DNA of 64,000 nucleotides from positions 124,959,475-125,023,474 of the forward strand of contig NC_134543.1 of assembly GCF_050624435.1 (NCBI RefSeq). The letters are read 5' to 3'. Shown piece by piece: positions 24,470 through 36,055 of the stretch. The first letter of the stretch is position 1. Each line of letters opens with the position of its first letter. Under the pieces are notes generated by a model. The model saw nothing but the letters and a program-made list of their open reading frames with translations. It was not told the origin of the DNA and ran no database searches. This DNA comes from Tenrec ecaudatus. Its lineage: Eukaryota > Chordata > Mammalia > Afrosoricida > Tenrecidae. The position numbers and the translations under genes were made by a program.

Positions 24470-24507
24470 AGCATGACTAGTTTAAACTAGTTTAAACTAG
24501 TCATGCT
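24470..24507. repeat. 38-bp perfect palindrome
   Basis: The stretch reads identically on both strands. It is built from catgactag arms around two ctagtttaaa-type units, and includes gtttaaac twice. It lies in RAB8B intron 2, 287 bp before exon 3. Mismatch starts at 24469/24508. Confidence 0.97.
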
Positions 24508-24794
24508 TCCCAGTCCCTAGGAAGCCCCAAGAATGTTCCTCCTGCAGCTTTTATCATCAAGGCCCAAGGCTTTCCCCCACGGCACTGAGAGCCCTGACAG
24601 GCCCCAGTGGCCACCACCGCCCCCAGATGGCAGACGCAGCTGGGCCCCTTTGTGCCTTATTCGCCTTTCCTGCCAACCACCGCCCTTGGAGCAGACCAGC
24701 ATGCTGCCTCTGTCTCCTACAGCCTAGCGCCTCCTCCGTGGTGCTGTTGGGGATGACTCGTTAACACCACTTTCTCCCTTGTTTCAAATTCTAG

Positions 24795-24855
24795 GGACAC
24801 AGCAGGCCAGGAAAGATTCCGAACAATTACAACAGCGTACTATCGAGGAGCCATG
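24795..24855 (+). CDS. RAB8B: RAB8B coding exon 3 (residues 62-82)
   Basis: This 61-bp exon follows a ctag acceptor and precedes a gtgagt donor. It encodes the G3 motif and switch II: DTAGQERFRTITTAYYRGAM. Gln67 is the catalytic glutamine needed for GTP hydrolysis. Thr72 is the switch II threonine that LRRK2 phosphorylates in Rab8 proteins (family knowledge). Both residues are intact. The exon lies about 290 bp downstream of an unusual 38-bp palindrome in intron 2. Confidence 0.97.
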
Positions 24856-25014
24856 GTGAGTGTGGTCTCGGGGTTGACAGCTCTTCAGGGGAGAGGAAAA
24901 CATAAGTAGTCATTTGGGAAGCTTATAGAACTCCAGCTGGAGTTGAGTGTAAGGCGCAGGGTGGGTGAGTGGGTGGGGGGTATAAGAAAGCAAGACACGC
25001 CCGCCCTGTACAGT

Positions 25015-25067
25015 CAAGACACAGTGGAACGCACTCAACAGCAGTGGCTTGGTTTTGGTTTTAAGCT
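25015..25067 (+). repeat. AfroSINE 3' tail fragment, sense
   Basis: gcactcaacagcagtggctt then ggttttggttttaagc matches only the last 50 bp of the SINE. Confidence 0.6.
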
Positions 25068-25919
25068 CACAAAATAAAACCAATTAACCAGAAATTACTT
25101 GTTCTGAGACAAAATGTTATTAAGGAAACCGGAAAGCAGGATCCTGGGACATGCATGCAAATCACAGGAAGGGGTATGAAGTGTCAATAACCACTGACAG
25201 CTTTGATTTCCACCACTGTGTCTGTAATTTAGCTTCACGTTTTCACAATTGTGCATTCATGGTAACACGCTTCAGTAACATTCAAGCTACAGCGAAATGT
25301 ACTGTAAATTACTGTTACACATACTACAATAAAGAACGACCTGTCGACCACTTGAAGAGAAAACAGGCCACGCAAAGGGATGTTTGTGTTTTGTGTTCGG
25401 TGTATGTATACTTTGCCAGTGTCTTCCTAATAATAAGCCGAAGGCTAGCTTGGTGATGTTCCAGAACGCCTTCACACATTCTGTGGTAATTGTATCCTTT
25501 TATGGTTTTTCCTCTTTCTAAGACCTTAAGCCATGTCTTGGCAAACCACAAACCTCGTCACTGTGTCATTTCCTGCGCCTTCTTGTCGTTCAGTGCTATC
25601 AACACCGCCCCTTATCTCTCCCCATCTCCATAACACCTGCAGCTTCTGTGCGGGGCTCCTTGGCCAGCTCTCTGCCAGCTAATCAGGAAGTAGATGAGGG
25701 ATTTGTGATTTGAAGGCTCTGCACCGGATGAAGCTTGACCACCTAGTCCTTTGGTACTGTTCCCTGGCCTTGCCATTGCTCTCATAACTTCATTGTTGGG
25801 TGATTTTCCATCCCAAGATGCTTTATCCACTTACCCACTATTAGTATCTGTTGGCTCTAGGCAGGTGCTGCGTGGTGCTGGGATTGCCCTGGTAAATATA
25901 GGCAGCTTAGAACCTAGAG

Positions 25920-26148
25920 CAACATGCTGCGACCCTTTCATACAGTTCCTCATGGTGTGGTGAGTCGCCCCCCCCCCAAACCGTAACATTATTTTCATTG
26001 CGACTTCATCACTGTCATTTTGCCACTGTTATGAATCGTAATGTAAATATTACATATGCAGGATGGATTAGGCAACCCCTGTGAAAGGGTCGTTTGACCC
26101 CCCCTCCCCCACCCAAAGGGGTTGCGGTCCACAGGTTGAGAACCGCTG
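25920..26148. mobile_element. SPIN-like hAT element with exact 8-bp target duplication
   Basis: acctagag lies exactly at 25912-25919 and 26149-26156. The right end ggttgagaaccgctg is intact; the left end has lost most of the terminal repeat but keeps atgctgcgaccctttcata. Interior words match the other three copies. Confidence 0.9.
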
Positions 26149-26209
26149 ACCTAGAGCATCAGGCCCAAACCTGGGCTTTGCTCTCTGGTTTTAGGCTCAA
26201 GCTCTCAAT

Positions 26210-26240
26210 TCAGAATTCAAATTGAAGTCTTGAATTCTGA
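26210..26240. repeat. 11-bp perfect inverted repeat
   Basis: tcagaattcaa and ttgaattctga flank a 9-nt loop. Confidence 0.9.
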
Positions 26241-26865
26241 TGAACCCCAATTATGGCCAGGACATTTTTGAAGGTTAAGTAGTTGAGATCAACCTCTAGC
26301 TTGTGGGGTACCAGCTGCCACCATACCCACCTATTACAGGAAAACCGCTTTTGCTCCTAAGTGTAGTGTCAGAGCTGATGGAGCCAAAGGGGCCCATGTC
26401 CGGCTCTCTGTCTCCAGGACGGTGTGGTTTCAATCCACGGGTCCCTTCACTGTTATGCTCCCCTCCCTCCCTTCCCTGTTGCCACTCGGCCTCCGTCGTT
26501 TGGACAACAGGTACTCATGCTGCACAAAGCGTAGGGATCCCTTTTGAACACCGCGTCGCCTTGTACTCCATGCCACTAAGCCTGCCCTGTGGATGCGTTC
26601 TCCACACACCTCCTCAAGAAGCAGTGTCCTATTGTGAAGCATCATCATTCTAAGCAGTGCCCAGCTGCTCTCTTTTGCAGGGGGAGGTGGGCATGCTGGG
26701 CAGAGGCTGGTTTGCATATTGCCCCCAGGAAGGATTGTAGAGATAAGTAAGAGCAACTGAACACTGCCCAGCTTATCCCATGTAGCCAATGTTAGGGAAT
26801 CGGCAGAGTAGGAACTGTTCAACTGTTTGGGGTTTCATTTCAGTAAGTAAATTACATCACAGTTC

Positions 26866-26906
26866 AAAGGCAGGCAGGCAGGGAGGGAGGGAAGGGGAGG
26901 GAGGTG
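26866..26906. repeat. GGCA/GGGA purine-rich microsatellite
   Basis: Three ggca units pass into ggga repeats and a ggggaggg tract; purine-only over much of its length. Confidence 0.85.
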
Positions 26907-27845
26907 AAATCTTACCAGGGATGAGTTGGGGTCATTTACAGGCACTTCTGATCCAGGCATCTGATGCACACCAGGCCTTTCTATTGACCGGTCTCGTTTT
27001 CTGGGAGTTGCCCTCACGTCAATGCTCGTTTTCACCAGTGCGTGGGGAGGAACACCCAGAACATAGGAGCAGTTGTTTACCTTCGATGTCTACCCCTTGG
27101 TGGTGGCATGGTGAAAGAGGGCTTGGACATGTGTCGCTTGATTTAGTTTTGAGAAGTATCTATTTTTTCCATGTATCTATCTACTGTCTAGTCTTTCCAT
27201 TTGACTTAAGACCTTGAAATAACCAGACGCCGTTGTTCTTCCAATCTAGGGAGTATATTGTCTTTTCAATTCGAGGCCCAGGGTTCGTGTCTCTCTCTTT
27301 TGTTCTGCGGTAAAGCCAGTGCCCACCATCGTGCCCGACAGAGTAGATGCTCACTAAATGCAAAATCAGTGGAAACTGGTCATACCTGAAAGCAATCGTA
27401 GGTGAATCTTCAGGAAGTTCTGCCCGCGTCTCTTGGCTCTCTGGGGTCGCCCATTCCAGTGGGACGTGGGGCCATCTGTTCGCAGTGGAGTGCTGTGCTA
27501 GAGCTGCCAGAACGCAGATTCTGTAGGGCTTAGTGGCTGATGCAGCGTTGGGGGAGAGGGCACTCCGGGGGGCTCTGGCAGCTGGCGCTCTGGCCCGGCC
27601 TTTCTGGCTGCCACCAAGATGAGAGGACTGGAGGAGGTCTGAGATGAAGAAGCCCGGCTCACTGTATTTCGTTGAGTTTTGTGCCTTTCTCCCTGGAGCC
27701 GTGCACACGTGCTCAGCTGACAGACAGTCTTCCCAGTGGGCTCCGGGAACAGCACATCTGTTACGTGCCGGGCACTGTGAGCTCTCCCTCATCACCCACT
27801 GCCAACCCTGGTGCTCGCTTCAAGTTTCCTCAGCCCCCGGGCCGT

Positions 27846-28015
27846 GGCGCTAAGGAAGCCTTCCCTGACCGCCTCAGCCCGGACCCTCCTCCCAGGTTAG
27901 GTCACGACTGTTGAATGCACTCAGAGCACCCTGTGCTTTCCACAGTTCATCAGATTATCGCTACTTGTACCTACAGTGTCACACCTGGCACACGGTAGGT
28001 GCCCCCTAAGTAGTT
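27846..28015 (+). repeat. L2 LINE relic
   Basis: ggaagccttccctgaccgcc at the left and cacctggcacacggtaggtg at the right follow the 3' part of the ancient L2 element. Confidence 0.6.
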
Positions 28016-28830
28016 GCGGGATGGACAGATGAGGAGACGTAGCCCTCAGTGTAGAAGTGTGAGCTCTTGTTCTGTGCTTTCTGGGTGGTCCCGACTCCTA
28101 GTGCGCCTGTAAGACGAGAGGGGTCCTCCCAGAGGAGGGCCTGCACCCTAGGGTGTCCGAGGCTGCAGTGCTCACGGGAGCACGTCGCCAAGCCTTTTCT
28201 CCCCTGAGCAAAGGCTGCGTGCAAACCATTGATTGCACGAAGCCCCGGGTCTCTCCTCCAGGGCAGCCTAAGGATAGTCCTGGGAGTCAGTAACCTACAG
28301 ATGTTCACTGAGCATTCGGAAACAAGCCACAACAAAACAAAGCAGATGTGCACTCATTAAAAATGGCGAGCAATGCCTTTCCTTGAGCTGTGCCCTCTGG
28401 CCAAATGCCCTTTCGGTCGGCCTATATAAAGACATGGTTTTGAGGCAGTGTGGTGTTACTCCCCGTCCTGCAGTCGGAAGGGGGACAGTGTGGGCTTGGC
28501 TGAAACGGGTGCTTCCTGCTCTCCTTGCTGCCTCGGTCGGAACTTACACACTCTCCCAGTCAGTCGGTGCTGGAGCTTCTCTGGGGAGGTCAGAGAGGAA
28601 GGGTATATCACCTGCGCCCTAATCACGAATCCATTAACATTTAACATGCTAACAGTGCTTACTTATTTATGTGGCTAAATAGTGGAAGAATTTATTTATT
28701 TAATTCTCCGTATTTTCCCAGTGCCTTTTATAATAGGGGGGAAAAGGACAAATTAATGAAAGGTGGCTGGAGGGGAGGAATTCTACAGCTGTAAACATAC
28801 AAAACACTGAGACTGTGTTTCCTCTTACAG

Positions 28831-28908
28831 GGGATCATGCTAGTCTATGACATCACAAATGAGAAATCCTTTGACAATATTAAGAACTGGATAAGAAACA
28901 TCGAAGAG
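28831..28908 (+). CDS. RAB8B: RAB8B coding exon 4 (residues 83-108)
   Basis: The 78-bp exon has exactly 26 codons in phase 0, after a cttacag acceptor and before a gtatgt donor. It encodes beta strand 4 and alpha helix 3: [20 protein letters not shown] followed by IRNIEE. The LVYDIT core and the SFDNI..W pattern are typical of the Rab8/Rab10 group. The frame stays open 165 bp past the donor, but that part is intronic, because the next codons of the protein are found at 30106. Confidence 0.97.
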
Positions 28909-31337
28909 GTATGTGTGTTTAATGTGGTGCCCCCGAGTCCGTTCCAACTCAGCCCCTCGCTAACTCAGCCCCTCGCTGCGCGTTACCAGGAAGCCCGGCC
29001 TGAGATGCGAGCCCTTGTTGCAGGCCTCTCGGGGAGGCCGCTGAAGCTCTTCCACCTTTCCACTGCCCTCTAGGAAGCATGAGCTCCTTGTCCAGTACTG
29101 CTCTGTCCTGGCAACATGTCCCAGGCCATGGCACAGCCTTACCATCTGCTTCTAAGGCTATATGCAAATATGTGGAAAAGGACGATGAGGCCACGGACTG
29201 AGGCCTGCTGAGAAGTGGGGCCTGGCCAGCTCGGGGAGCCCCGGGGAGCCCCGGGAGGGTGATTACCTGTGCTGCCTGGCAGACTCCTCTGCTCATCTGC
29301 AGAGGGCGCAGACTGGGGCAAGTGGGAAGAACGCACAGAATTTTCAACTTAACAGCAGTGCTTTGAAATAATTTAGTCCAAGCCCCTTTTCACACATGAA
29401 GCAACTTGAAGGCAGATGACAGTAACTTGCATGTACTCCACACGGCTTTCAGCATGTGGACGACATTTTGGATCCAGGTGCTGCTGGCTGTCATGCCGTT
29501 TGCTTGTGGCAAAAATATGTCATTGTCACCCCTACAATCCAATTGAACGTTTTGCTTCTTTAACCATTTCTCCATCTTAGCTGTTTGAAAGCTTCGTCTG
29601 TGAATGAGGTTTAATTCCAGATTGACGGGCATTAAGATTTTTCTGTGTCTTTGCCATTTCAGAAAGAAATGTGAACCTGAAATACTTTTGCACACATATG
29701 TAGCAGCTCATCTGAATTTATTTCTTAACGTAGTTGAGAATCCAGAATGCGCTTTCCGCTGGGTCCCTGGGGACCCGAGTTTTTTGTTTCCTGCTCCGAC
29801 CGTAGCATATGTTCATATGTTTTGCGGTTGCATAACCACACATTTTATTTCTGTTTGTTCACGTGCAAATGGAGACACGTCCATGGCCTTTTAAAAGTGA
29901 TTTGCACAGGCTCCAGGAGGGCTATTATTGGGGAGTCTCCCTGTACCTCACATCTTTCCAGCTTTCCTCTGAATCTAGCCTTGTATTGACTGAAAGATTA
30001 TTTGTCATATTAAATGTATAGGTGGGTTTCTGACTGGTTCGTTTTTGTCTTAGCTAACCATGATTTTTCTCAGGCTCTCTTTATAATGAACTGTTTCTCC
30101 TGCAGCATGCCTCTTCAGACGTTGAAAGAATGATCCTGGGTAACAAGTGTGATATGAATGACAAAAGACAAGTATCAAAAGAAAGAGGCGAGAAGGTAAA
30201 TTTGAATCGCATTCATAAAGGTTAAAATCTTCTCAGGTTAAGTGTTGATTTTTGTAATATTGTTTAATTGTTGGTTGACTTTCAAAAAAAAATCTGTTTT
30301 AATCCCTTAGCATTGACAACAAAGAGACGCAGCCCATCTTTGAATAGTGTCAATTAGTACTCCAGGGCCAGCTCCCAGTGCTGTGTGGTCAGGACTCATT
30401 CTCAAAGAATTTGCTCCTGGCCTCCTGGAGGCACAAATCCGGCCTTTTCACAATCCCTGCAGCGTAGAGTTCACACAAGAAAATGTCCCATTTTGAAGTT
30501 AAAATAATTCACTGTGAAAAAGTAATTGGATAGGTGAAGTTTCAACAGTTATCATTTTCCAGGCCGTTATTTTATGAAGGCGCGTTTCGGTGCACATTAG
30601 TTGTAGGTCGCCGCCGTGGATGCCCGGGTGGCAGTCCGTCAGGCTGCGGATGCTGTTACGGGCCTCTGTCGGTGCCTGGTGAGCAGCAGAGAGCTTGGTC
30701 TTTCTGTGGGTGACCTTGTCTTCATTGACTTCGAGGCTTCCTTTCTTTTTAAGTCTTGGGATTTTGCTTTGGCCTTTTTTTGAATGATTTTGTACAAAAT
30801 ACATTTTGATTTTCATTAAAAAATCTTTACAACTTTCACTTAACCATTGTAAACAAACTCTGCTATTCATTAAAAATCTGGAAAAACTCACCCTTTTTTT
30901 AATCAGTAGAAATCAAAGCAATGAATACTTTACTCTTTTAAACGTTCACTTCTTTTATATACCTTTTTAAAAAAATATTAAGACTGGCGTACAAATGGTT
31001 AGAGAACTGTACTTTGGGAGCGGATAAAAGAGGTCAGGGAATCTGAGTTCATGATAAGAGAGAGTGTAGCTCTCATAATCTTTCTTGTAAGCATATTAGA
31101 GAGCTAAAAGTACAACACAGAACTATTTAAGTAGACATTGTGCCTCTGTTCACTTATGATAAATAAGTTTTATGATTAAATTCCAAGCATACTAGAAGGA
31201 AGCAAAGAAATGTAAAAAGCACGGGAGTTCCCAATTCGATATGCTCTCCCAGGGGCTCTGAAAAACGAAAGACCTGAGAGCTAGACATTTGTCCAGCAGC
31301 GCTCACTGAGTGTTGCCGCCTCTGTTTTGCCTTTCAG
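28909..31337 (+). other. RAB8B: RAB8B introns 4 and 5 (around exon 5)
   Basis: Intron 4 (28909-30105) and intron 5 (30196-31337) contain no young transposon that I recognise. A faint MIR-like patch may lie near 29340-29430. Intron 5 is AT-rich. These two introns and the flanking exons make the cleanest part of the gene body. Confidence 0.75.
30106..30195 (+). CDS. RAB8B: RAB8B coding exon 5 (residues 109-138)
   Basis: This 90-bp phase-0 exon lies between an ctgcag acceptor and a gtaaat donor. It begins [20 protein letters not shown] and holds the G4 guanine-specificity motif NKCD at residues 121-124. Asn121 and Asp124, which contact the guanine base, are intact. The acceptor has a normal pyrimidine-rich tract (tgtttctcctgcag). 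Introns 4 and 5 on either side are short and have almost no young repeats. Confidence 0.97.
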
Positions 31338-31403
31338 TTAGCGATTGACTATGGGATTAAATTCCTGGAGACCAGTGCAAAATCCAGCACGAACGTGGAA
31401 GAG
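31338..31403 (+). CDS. RAB8B: RAB8B coding exon 6 (residues 139-160)
   Basis: The 66-bp phase-0 exon follows a ctttcag acceptor and precedes a gtaagg donor. It encodes LAIDYGIKFLETSAKSSTNV then EE. ETSAK (149-153) is the G5 motif that packs against the guanine ring. The STNVEE segment leads into the C-terminal helix. Every residue needed for nucleotide binding in this part is present. Confidence 0.97.
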
Positions 31404-33482
31404 GTAAGGAAGAGAGGTCTCACGGCCTATGCGCGCTCCCCTTACCTTTGTTTCATGAACCCTCTGCTTCTGACTTTCACATCTACCCTACTTGTTGGAT
31501 CTTTAGCACCTCGCCTCGTTGTGGGATTGTTGGATGTGCTCATTTAAGGCCGACAAAGCAGAAGTGGAAATTCTGTCTGAGTCGTGCCCTTTGTTTGAGA
31601 AGCTGGGATTGTTGGACTTGCCATCAACCTGGTTTCCACTTGACAAGGGAGCAGCGAGAACAGGGGCACTCAAAGAGATGAGTGGACACACTGGCATCAG
31701 CAGTGCCCAGACCCTGCGGTGACCGTGGGCATGGAGCTGGAGCGGGCAGCAGGTCCTGTTCTGTGTGGGGCTGTTAGGAGTCGAGACTGGCTTGCTGCCC
31801 CAACAATAAACAGCAGCACTTCGTCCTGCTGTCTCACGTCGCAGAACAGCCTCATGTTCATGCCTCGCTTGCTTACAGGAGGATGAAACTAACAGTGTAT
31901 TGAAGAGATTCCTTTAGCATGCATGTTTGGAGTAGGTTGAGCATGATATATTGCGACACAGTGGCGTTGACTAGAACTCAAAAGTGTATTGATCAGAGAG
32001 TAATTTTCACGTAAGTTTTCAGAAAGTTAGCTGATAAAGCCAGAAAGAAAAATTATTTCAATTTTTCTAAGAATAAGTTTTCTTTACTAAGGACAGAACT
32101 ATTAATAATGCTGTAGTTTTTAAACTATCGATAAGAAAACTCTAAAACTTAAAAATACATTTTAAAGAGAATTTATTAATGAACAGAAATGATTCGAATG
32201 GAGGATATCACTAACTCACACATGTAAATTTAGTGCATCCAACCCAAATGTAGTCCATAACAAGGGCAAAACATGAAATTATAACGCTATTGATTGGCTG
32301 GTGTTCAGTTGGGGTAGCACAGGGATGTCACAGGAAACAGGGTATTAGCTACTGCTGGACACAGCAGTAGGCGGCAAAGATTACTAACGAGAGTCCATTG
32401 AGGCCCAGAGATTTACATGCACGGTCACAGTGGCTTATAGTGCATTCCAGCTACAACAGGCTGTGAAAAAGTCTGGTTTGATATAAAACATTTCTTGGGG
32501 ATGCCTGATACCAGGGCGTGGTGCCTAAACTCCTGCCTTCTCATGCCATCAGTCGAGTCCCTCTCACACTGTCAAGTCCATTCACACTCAGGGTTGGCCT
32601 TAGAGATTATTCACTCACGCAAGACTCTAAGTTGCTTAGGCGGGCGTGGGGCGGAGTGGGTTAGATGGTGGTGCCGAGACATTATTCCCGTTCTCCTAGT
32701 TTGGAAGGAATAGTTCTTTAGACCATGTAATGCAAATGTGTTTGGGATAAGATGCCCTCCTAAGTTGCATATCTTCCACACCTAACTTGACTGCAGGGAA
32801 AATACCTCCTTAGCTATCCAAGGGTGCTAGCCAGATGAAAGAGCATTAAGGGCAAGCATTGGTTACTTCAGTTTTAATTCTGATACATCAGCAGAAACAT
32901 GGATTTAGTTCAGGTCTTGTACTTTGGTCAAAGGTTCAGGAAAATTTCTTTCTTATAAAACTGACCATAAAAATAATACATGCTTATGTTTGAATATGTT
33001 CTATCATGTAGAATTCATTTAAAAATATACTGAGGGTTTTACAGACACTTAATTTCATAATATCTTGACTAAATATTGAGACATAAATGACCCTTATTGG
33101 CCAGTGCATAGTAGGCAGAAACTTTGATTTTAAATGACTAGTAGCAGTCTTTTTGATTTTTTTTCCTTCAGATGGGCTAATTGGTGTTAGGAAACAGGAA
33201 GCGCCTACTGATCTGTTTATGTAGGCATAGATAAGCAGAAAATGCTTCCTTCTGCCCGCTAATAAAAGATTCCTCGCCATCTAAGAGAAAGGTGCATCTT
33301 AGGTCAACTTCCCTGCAGGAGCCGAGCCCCTCGCTGCGGCAGCTGGTGGCAAGGGTTCCTCTCCTGGAGTGAACTCTTACCCTGGCTGACCAGCGCAGGC
33401 CTGGGTGGGTCCCCATTTGTACAACGTACCTGCGAGAGGGCGTCCAGCTGTGGGCGTGGAGAGCAGCTTATTACAGCCAGGT

Positions 33483-33770
33483 CGTCTAGCTGCCTTCAAG
33501 TCTATTCCAACTCAGGGTGACCCTGTGTCCAACAGACCAAACACTGCCCAGTCCTGTTCCTTGCTCACCATCGCCATGTTCAGGCCCTTCTGCCATTCAC
33601 GTGGCTTTCAGGGTCCGACGGTGTTCCTCTGCTAATCCTCCGAAGTGGCCGTCCTTGTTCGTACCTAGTCTGTCTCATCTGGAGGAGCCACTAAAACGTG
33701 TTCGCTTTGGCTGAATCTGCTGTTTGAAATACCAGCGACAGAACACGGCTTCATGCAAGCCACTACGGTA
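33483..33770 (-). repeat. RTE/SINE-related fragment
   Basis: The right part, ctgtttgaaataccagcgac to gcaagccactacgg, resembles the 5' end of the RTE LINE at 58660-58740 on the same strand. The left part (gccttcaagtctattccaac) resembles a SINE. The order may reflect a composite insertion. Confidence 0.5.
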
Positions 33771-33774
33771 TAAT

Positions 33775-33998
33775 AAAACCCAAGCAAAACCAAGCTCACT
33801 GCCATCAAGTCCATTCTCCATCACAGCCACCCTGTGTGTGAGGACGGAGTAGGCCTGTCCCCTTGGGTTTCCGGGACTGACTTGTCATGGGAGGGGGAGA
33901 AAAGCAAGTCTTTCGCTTACAGTGGCTGGTGATTTTCAACAGCTGACCTTGTGGTTCACAGCCCAAGGCATAACCATTGCGCACCGGGGCTCTTTGCA
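33775..33998 (-). repeat. AfroSINE, antisense
   Basis: actgccatcaagtccattct, gctgaccttgtggttcacag and accattgcgcaccggggctc in order. Confidence 0.88.
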
Positions 33999-34009
33999 GT
34001 ACGATGAAC

Positions 34010-34805
34010 CTACAGACAGGTATTGGCTGAAAGAGATAGCGTCTAGGGTCTTAAAGGCTTGGAGATAAGCAAGCGGCCATCTAGCTCAGAAGCAACAAAG
34101 TCCACATGGAAGAAGCACACCAGCCTGTATGATCATGAGGTGTTAATGGGATCAGGTATCAGGCATCAAAGAACAAAAAAAAACTATCATTGAGAATAAG
34201 GGTGAGTGCAGAGTGAAGACCCAAAGTCCATCCGTAGGCAACTGGACACCTTACAGAAGGGCTGCAGGGAGGAGATGAGCCAGTTAGGGTGCAGTGTAGC
34301 AACGATGAAGCTTACAACTTTCCTCTAGTTCTTTAATGCTTTCTCCCCACTGTCATAATCCCAATTCTACCTTACAAATACGTCTAGACCAGCGGATGTA
34401 ACATGGTACAGATCAGAGATGGAAACACAGGGAATCCAGAACAGATGAACCCCTCAGGACCAATAATGAGATTAATGATACTAGGAGAGTATGGGTAAGG
34501 GGGGCTAGAAAGGGGGAACCGAATCCCTACCTCCCCCCTCCCCCCAGGGGCGGACAACAGAAAAGTGGGTGAAGGGAGACATTGGACAGTATAAGACATG
34601 ACAAAATAATGCTAATTTATAAATTATCCAGGGTTTGTGAGGGAGGAAGGGTGGGGAAAAATGAGCTGATGCCCAGGGCTCAAGTAAAAAAATGTTTTAA
34701 AAAGGATGATGGCAACAAATATACTTGACACAATGGATGGATGGACGGATGAATGGATTGTGATACGAGTTGTACAAGGCCACAATAAAATGATTTTATT
34801 TAATT
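34010..34805 (+). mobile_element. L1-like LINE 3' end, sense
   Basis: From ctagggtcttaaaggcttgg to the tail cacaataaaatgattttatt. Carries the G-rich tract (about 34637-34662), decayed by an aa insertion. It directly abuts the head end of the AfroSINE at 33775. Confidence 0.78.
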
Positions 34806-35231
34806 AGCAGTTAAAATAAGAGTGGTTAGCCTCGTACAAACTGATGTGGGTGTCCTTAGAAACCCAAATTTCTATGTCAAGTATGACACTGAGGTGCTAA
34901 TGCAGAAGTAATAAGAGGGGTTCTATAGTTACATTGTTTCCATTTGGCTTGATTTGAGGTAAACCCTTTCCTGTACATTTTATCTGAATGTCAGGAGAGT
35001 CTGCCGCACTGGTGAGTCTAACATGGGGATATCCTAAAAAGCTTTAAAAGTTCCTGATTCTCGAATTGGAGTAAAACGAGGTTAAGTTTTAAAAACATTT
35101 GGTAAATAAACATTTGGTTTGGGTCAGGAGACACTGGATCACCTATCACTGAGTTGAATTAGATTTATCTTGGAGCCATGTGAACCGATTTCCAGGTGGG
35201 GAATTTAGCTGAGCTCTAGCAACTGACAGGT

Positions 35232-35345
35232 TTGGGAACGGGTGTGATGTGGCGGCACCACGGTCAGCAGTTCAAACCCACCAGCGGCTCCAAAAGAGAA
35301 ACGTCTGCGCTCTGTTTCAGTAAAGATGACAACTTTGGGAACCCT
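35232..35345 (+). repeat. AfroSINE 5' part, sense
   Basis: gatgtggcggcaccacggtc and agcagttcaaacccaccagc, then ggctcc, keep the Pol III B-box region in decayed form. Confidence 0.7.
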
Positions 35346-35727
35346 AAGTGGAGGCCCAGTGTGTCAGAATTACCTGGGTGGCAATGGGTGTGAAGACCAG
35401 ACGATGTAAAACATAGTAAGGGGGCTCTGCTCTGAGAGTAAAAGGTAGGCATTCTATGAAGTTGTATGTTAGAGCTGTAAAATACAAAAGGCTTCATGGA
35501 CAAACTCCTCTATCTTTTCGTTCCATTTTCCACACATGTTTTGGAGCCCCCTTGTAATGTGTAATGATGCATTTATTCATGAAACAGGTAACTCACCCTT
35601 CCTACACAGTGCCCTGCCCTGGGCACTCAGGGGTGACGTAGAACCTTGCCCTTGAGAAGGCTGCTGAAGAAGCCGTTCCTGTACTTGACACACTGGGTGT
35701 GTGCCAGTAGGTATTCTGGAAAGAGCT

Positions 35728-35757
35728 GTATGAGCCCCCGATAAAATGATTTAAAGG
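35728..35757 (+). mobile_element. 30-bp L1-like 3' tail
   Basis: agctgtatgagcccccgata then aaatgatttaaag is the terminal end of the same LINE with nothing upstream; a minimal insertion. No clear target duplication seen. Confidence 0.5.
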
Positions 35758-36004
35758 AAGACGACGCTATTCCTAACCCAACAAGTGTCGTATTAGAAAC
35801 TTGTACCAGGTGCTACGTGGAGAAAATATTGAGGAATGAATGAACCGATAGTACTGGAAAATGTTTATGCTATAACTGGAAAATAGGATGTAACATACTG
35901 TGACCATTATAATCACATTTCCCCCAGTTCATTCTATAGCAATATATTTTTACAACAAGTAATGAGAAGTTTCTGTGTTCATAATTTCTTTCTCTTTCTT
36001 TAAG

Positions 36005-36055
36005 GCATTTTTTACGCTTGCACGGGACATAATGACAAAACTCAACAGGAAAATG
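36005..36055 (+). CDS. RAB8B: RAB8B coding exon 7 (residues 161-177)
   Basis: The 51-bp phase-0 exon encodes alpha helix 5: AFFTLARDIMTKLNRKM. The acceptor is ctttaag after a strong pyrimidine tract. The donor is gtttgt, weaker than the GTRAGT consensus seen at the other exons: it has T rather than A or G at +3 and T rather than A at +4. The exon is nevertheless needed to keep the reading frame continuous into exon 8, and the amino acids match the Rab8 family exactly in order. Confidence 0.95.

Larger units (their letters stand above)
19841..24794 (+). other. RAB8B: RAB8B intron 2
   Basis: Holds MIR relics, an old L1-like fragment, an AfroSINE with an internal 41-bp tandem array, a SPIN-like element and a 1.2-kb L1-like 3' end, each listed separately. 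20173-20655 and 22457-22929 show nothing recognisable. A 212-codon open frame at 20386-21024 is not a gene: it runs through MIR-like DNA and has no family signature. Confidence 0.85.
24856..28830 (+). other. RAB8B: RAB8B intron 3
   Basis: Contains an AfroSINE tail near 25015-25067, a SPIN-like element, a purine-rich microsatellite and an L2 relic. 25068-25911, 26241-26865, 26907-27845 and 28016-28830 show nothing recognisable. 27400-28650 is GC-rich compared with the other introns, without a CpG-island-like promoter that I can point to. Confidence 0.8.

Noticed and set aside
27181..27795. 204-codon reverse open frame in RAB8B intron 3
   Set aside because: GC-rich chance frame, Ala/Arg/Ser rich, no domain and no conserved neighbours.
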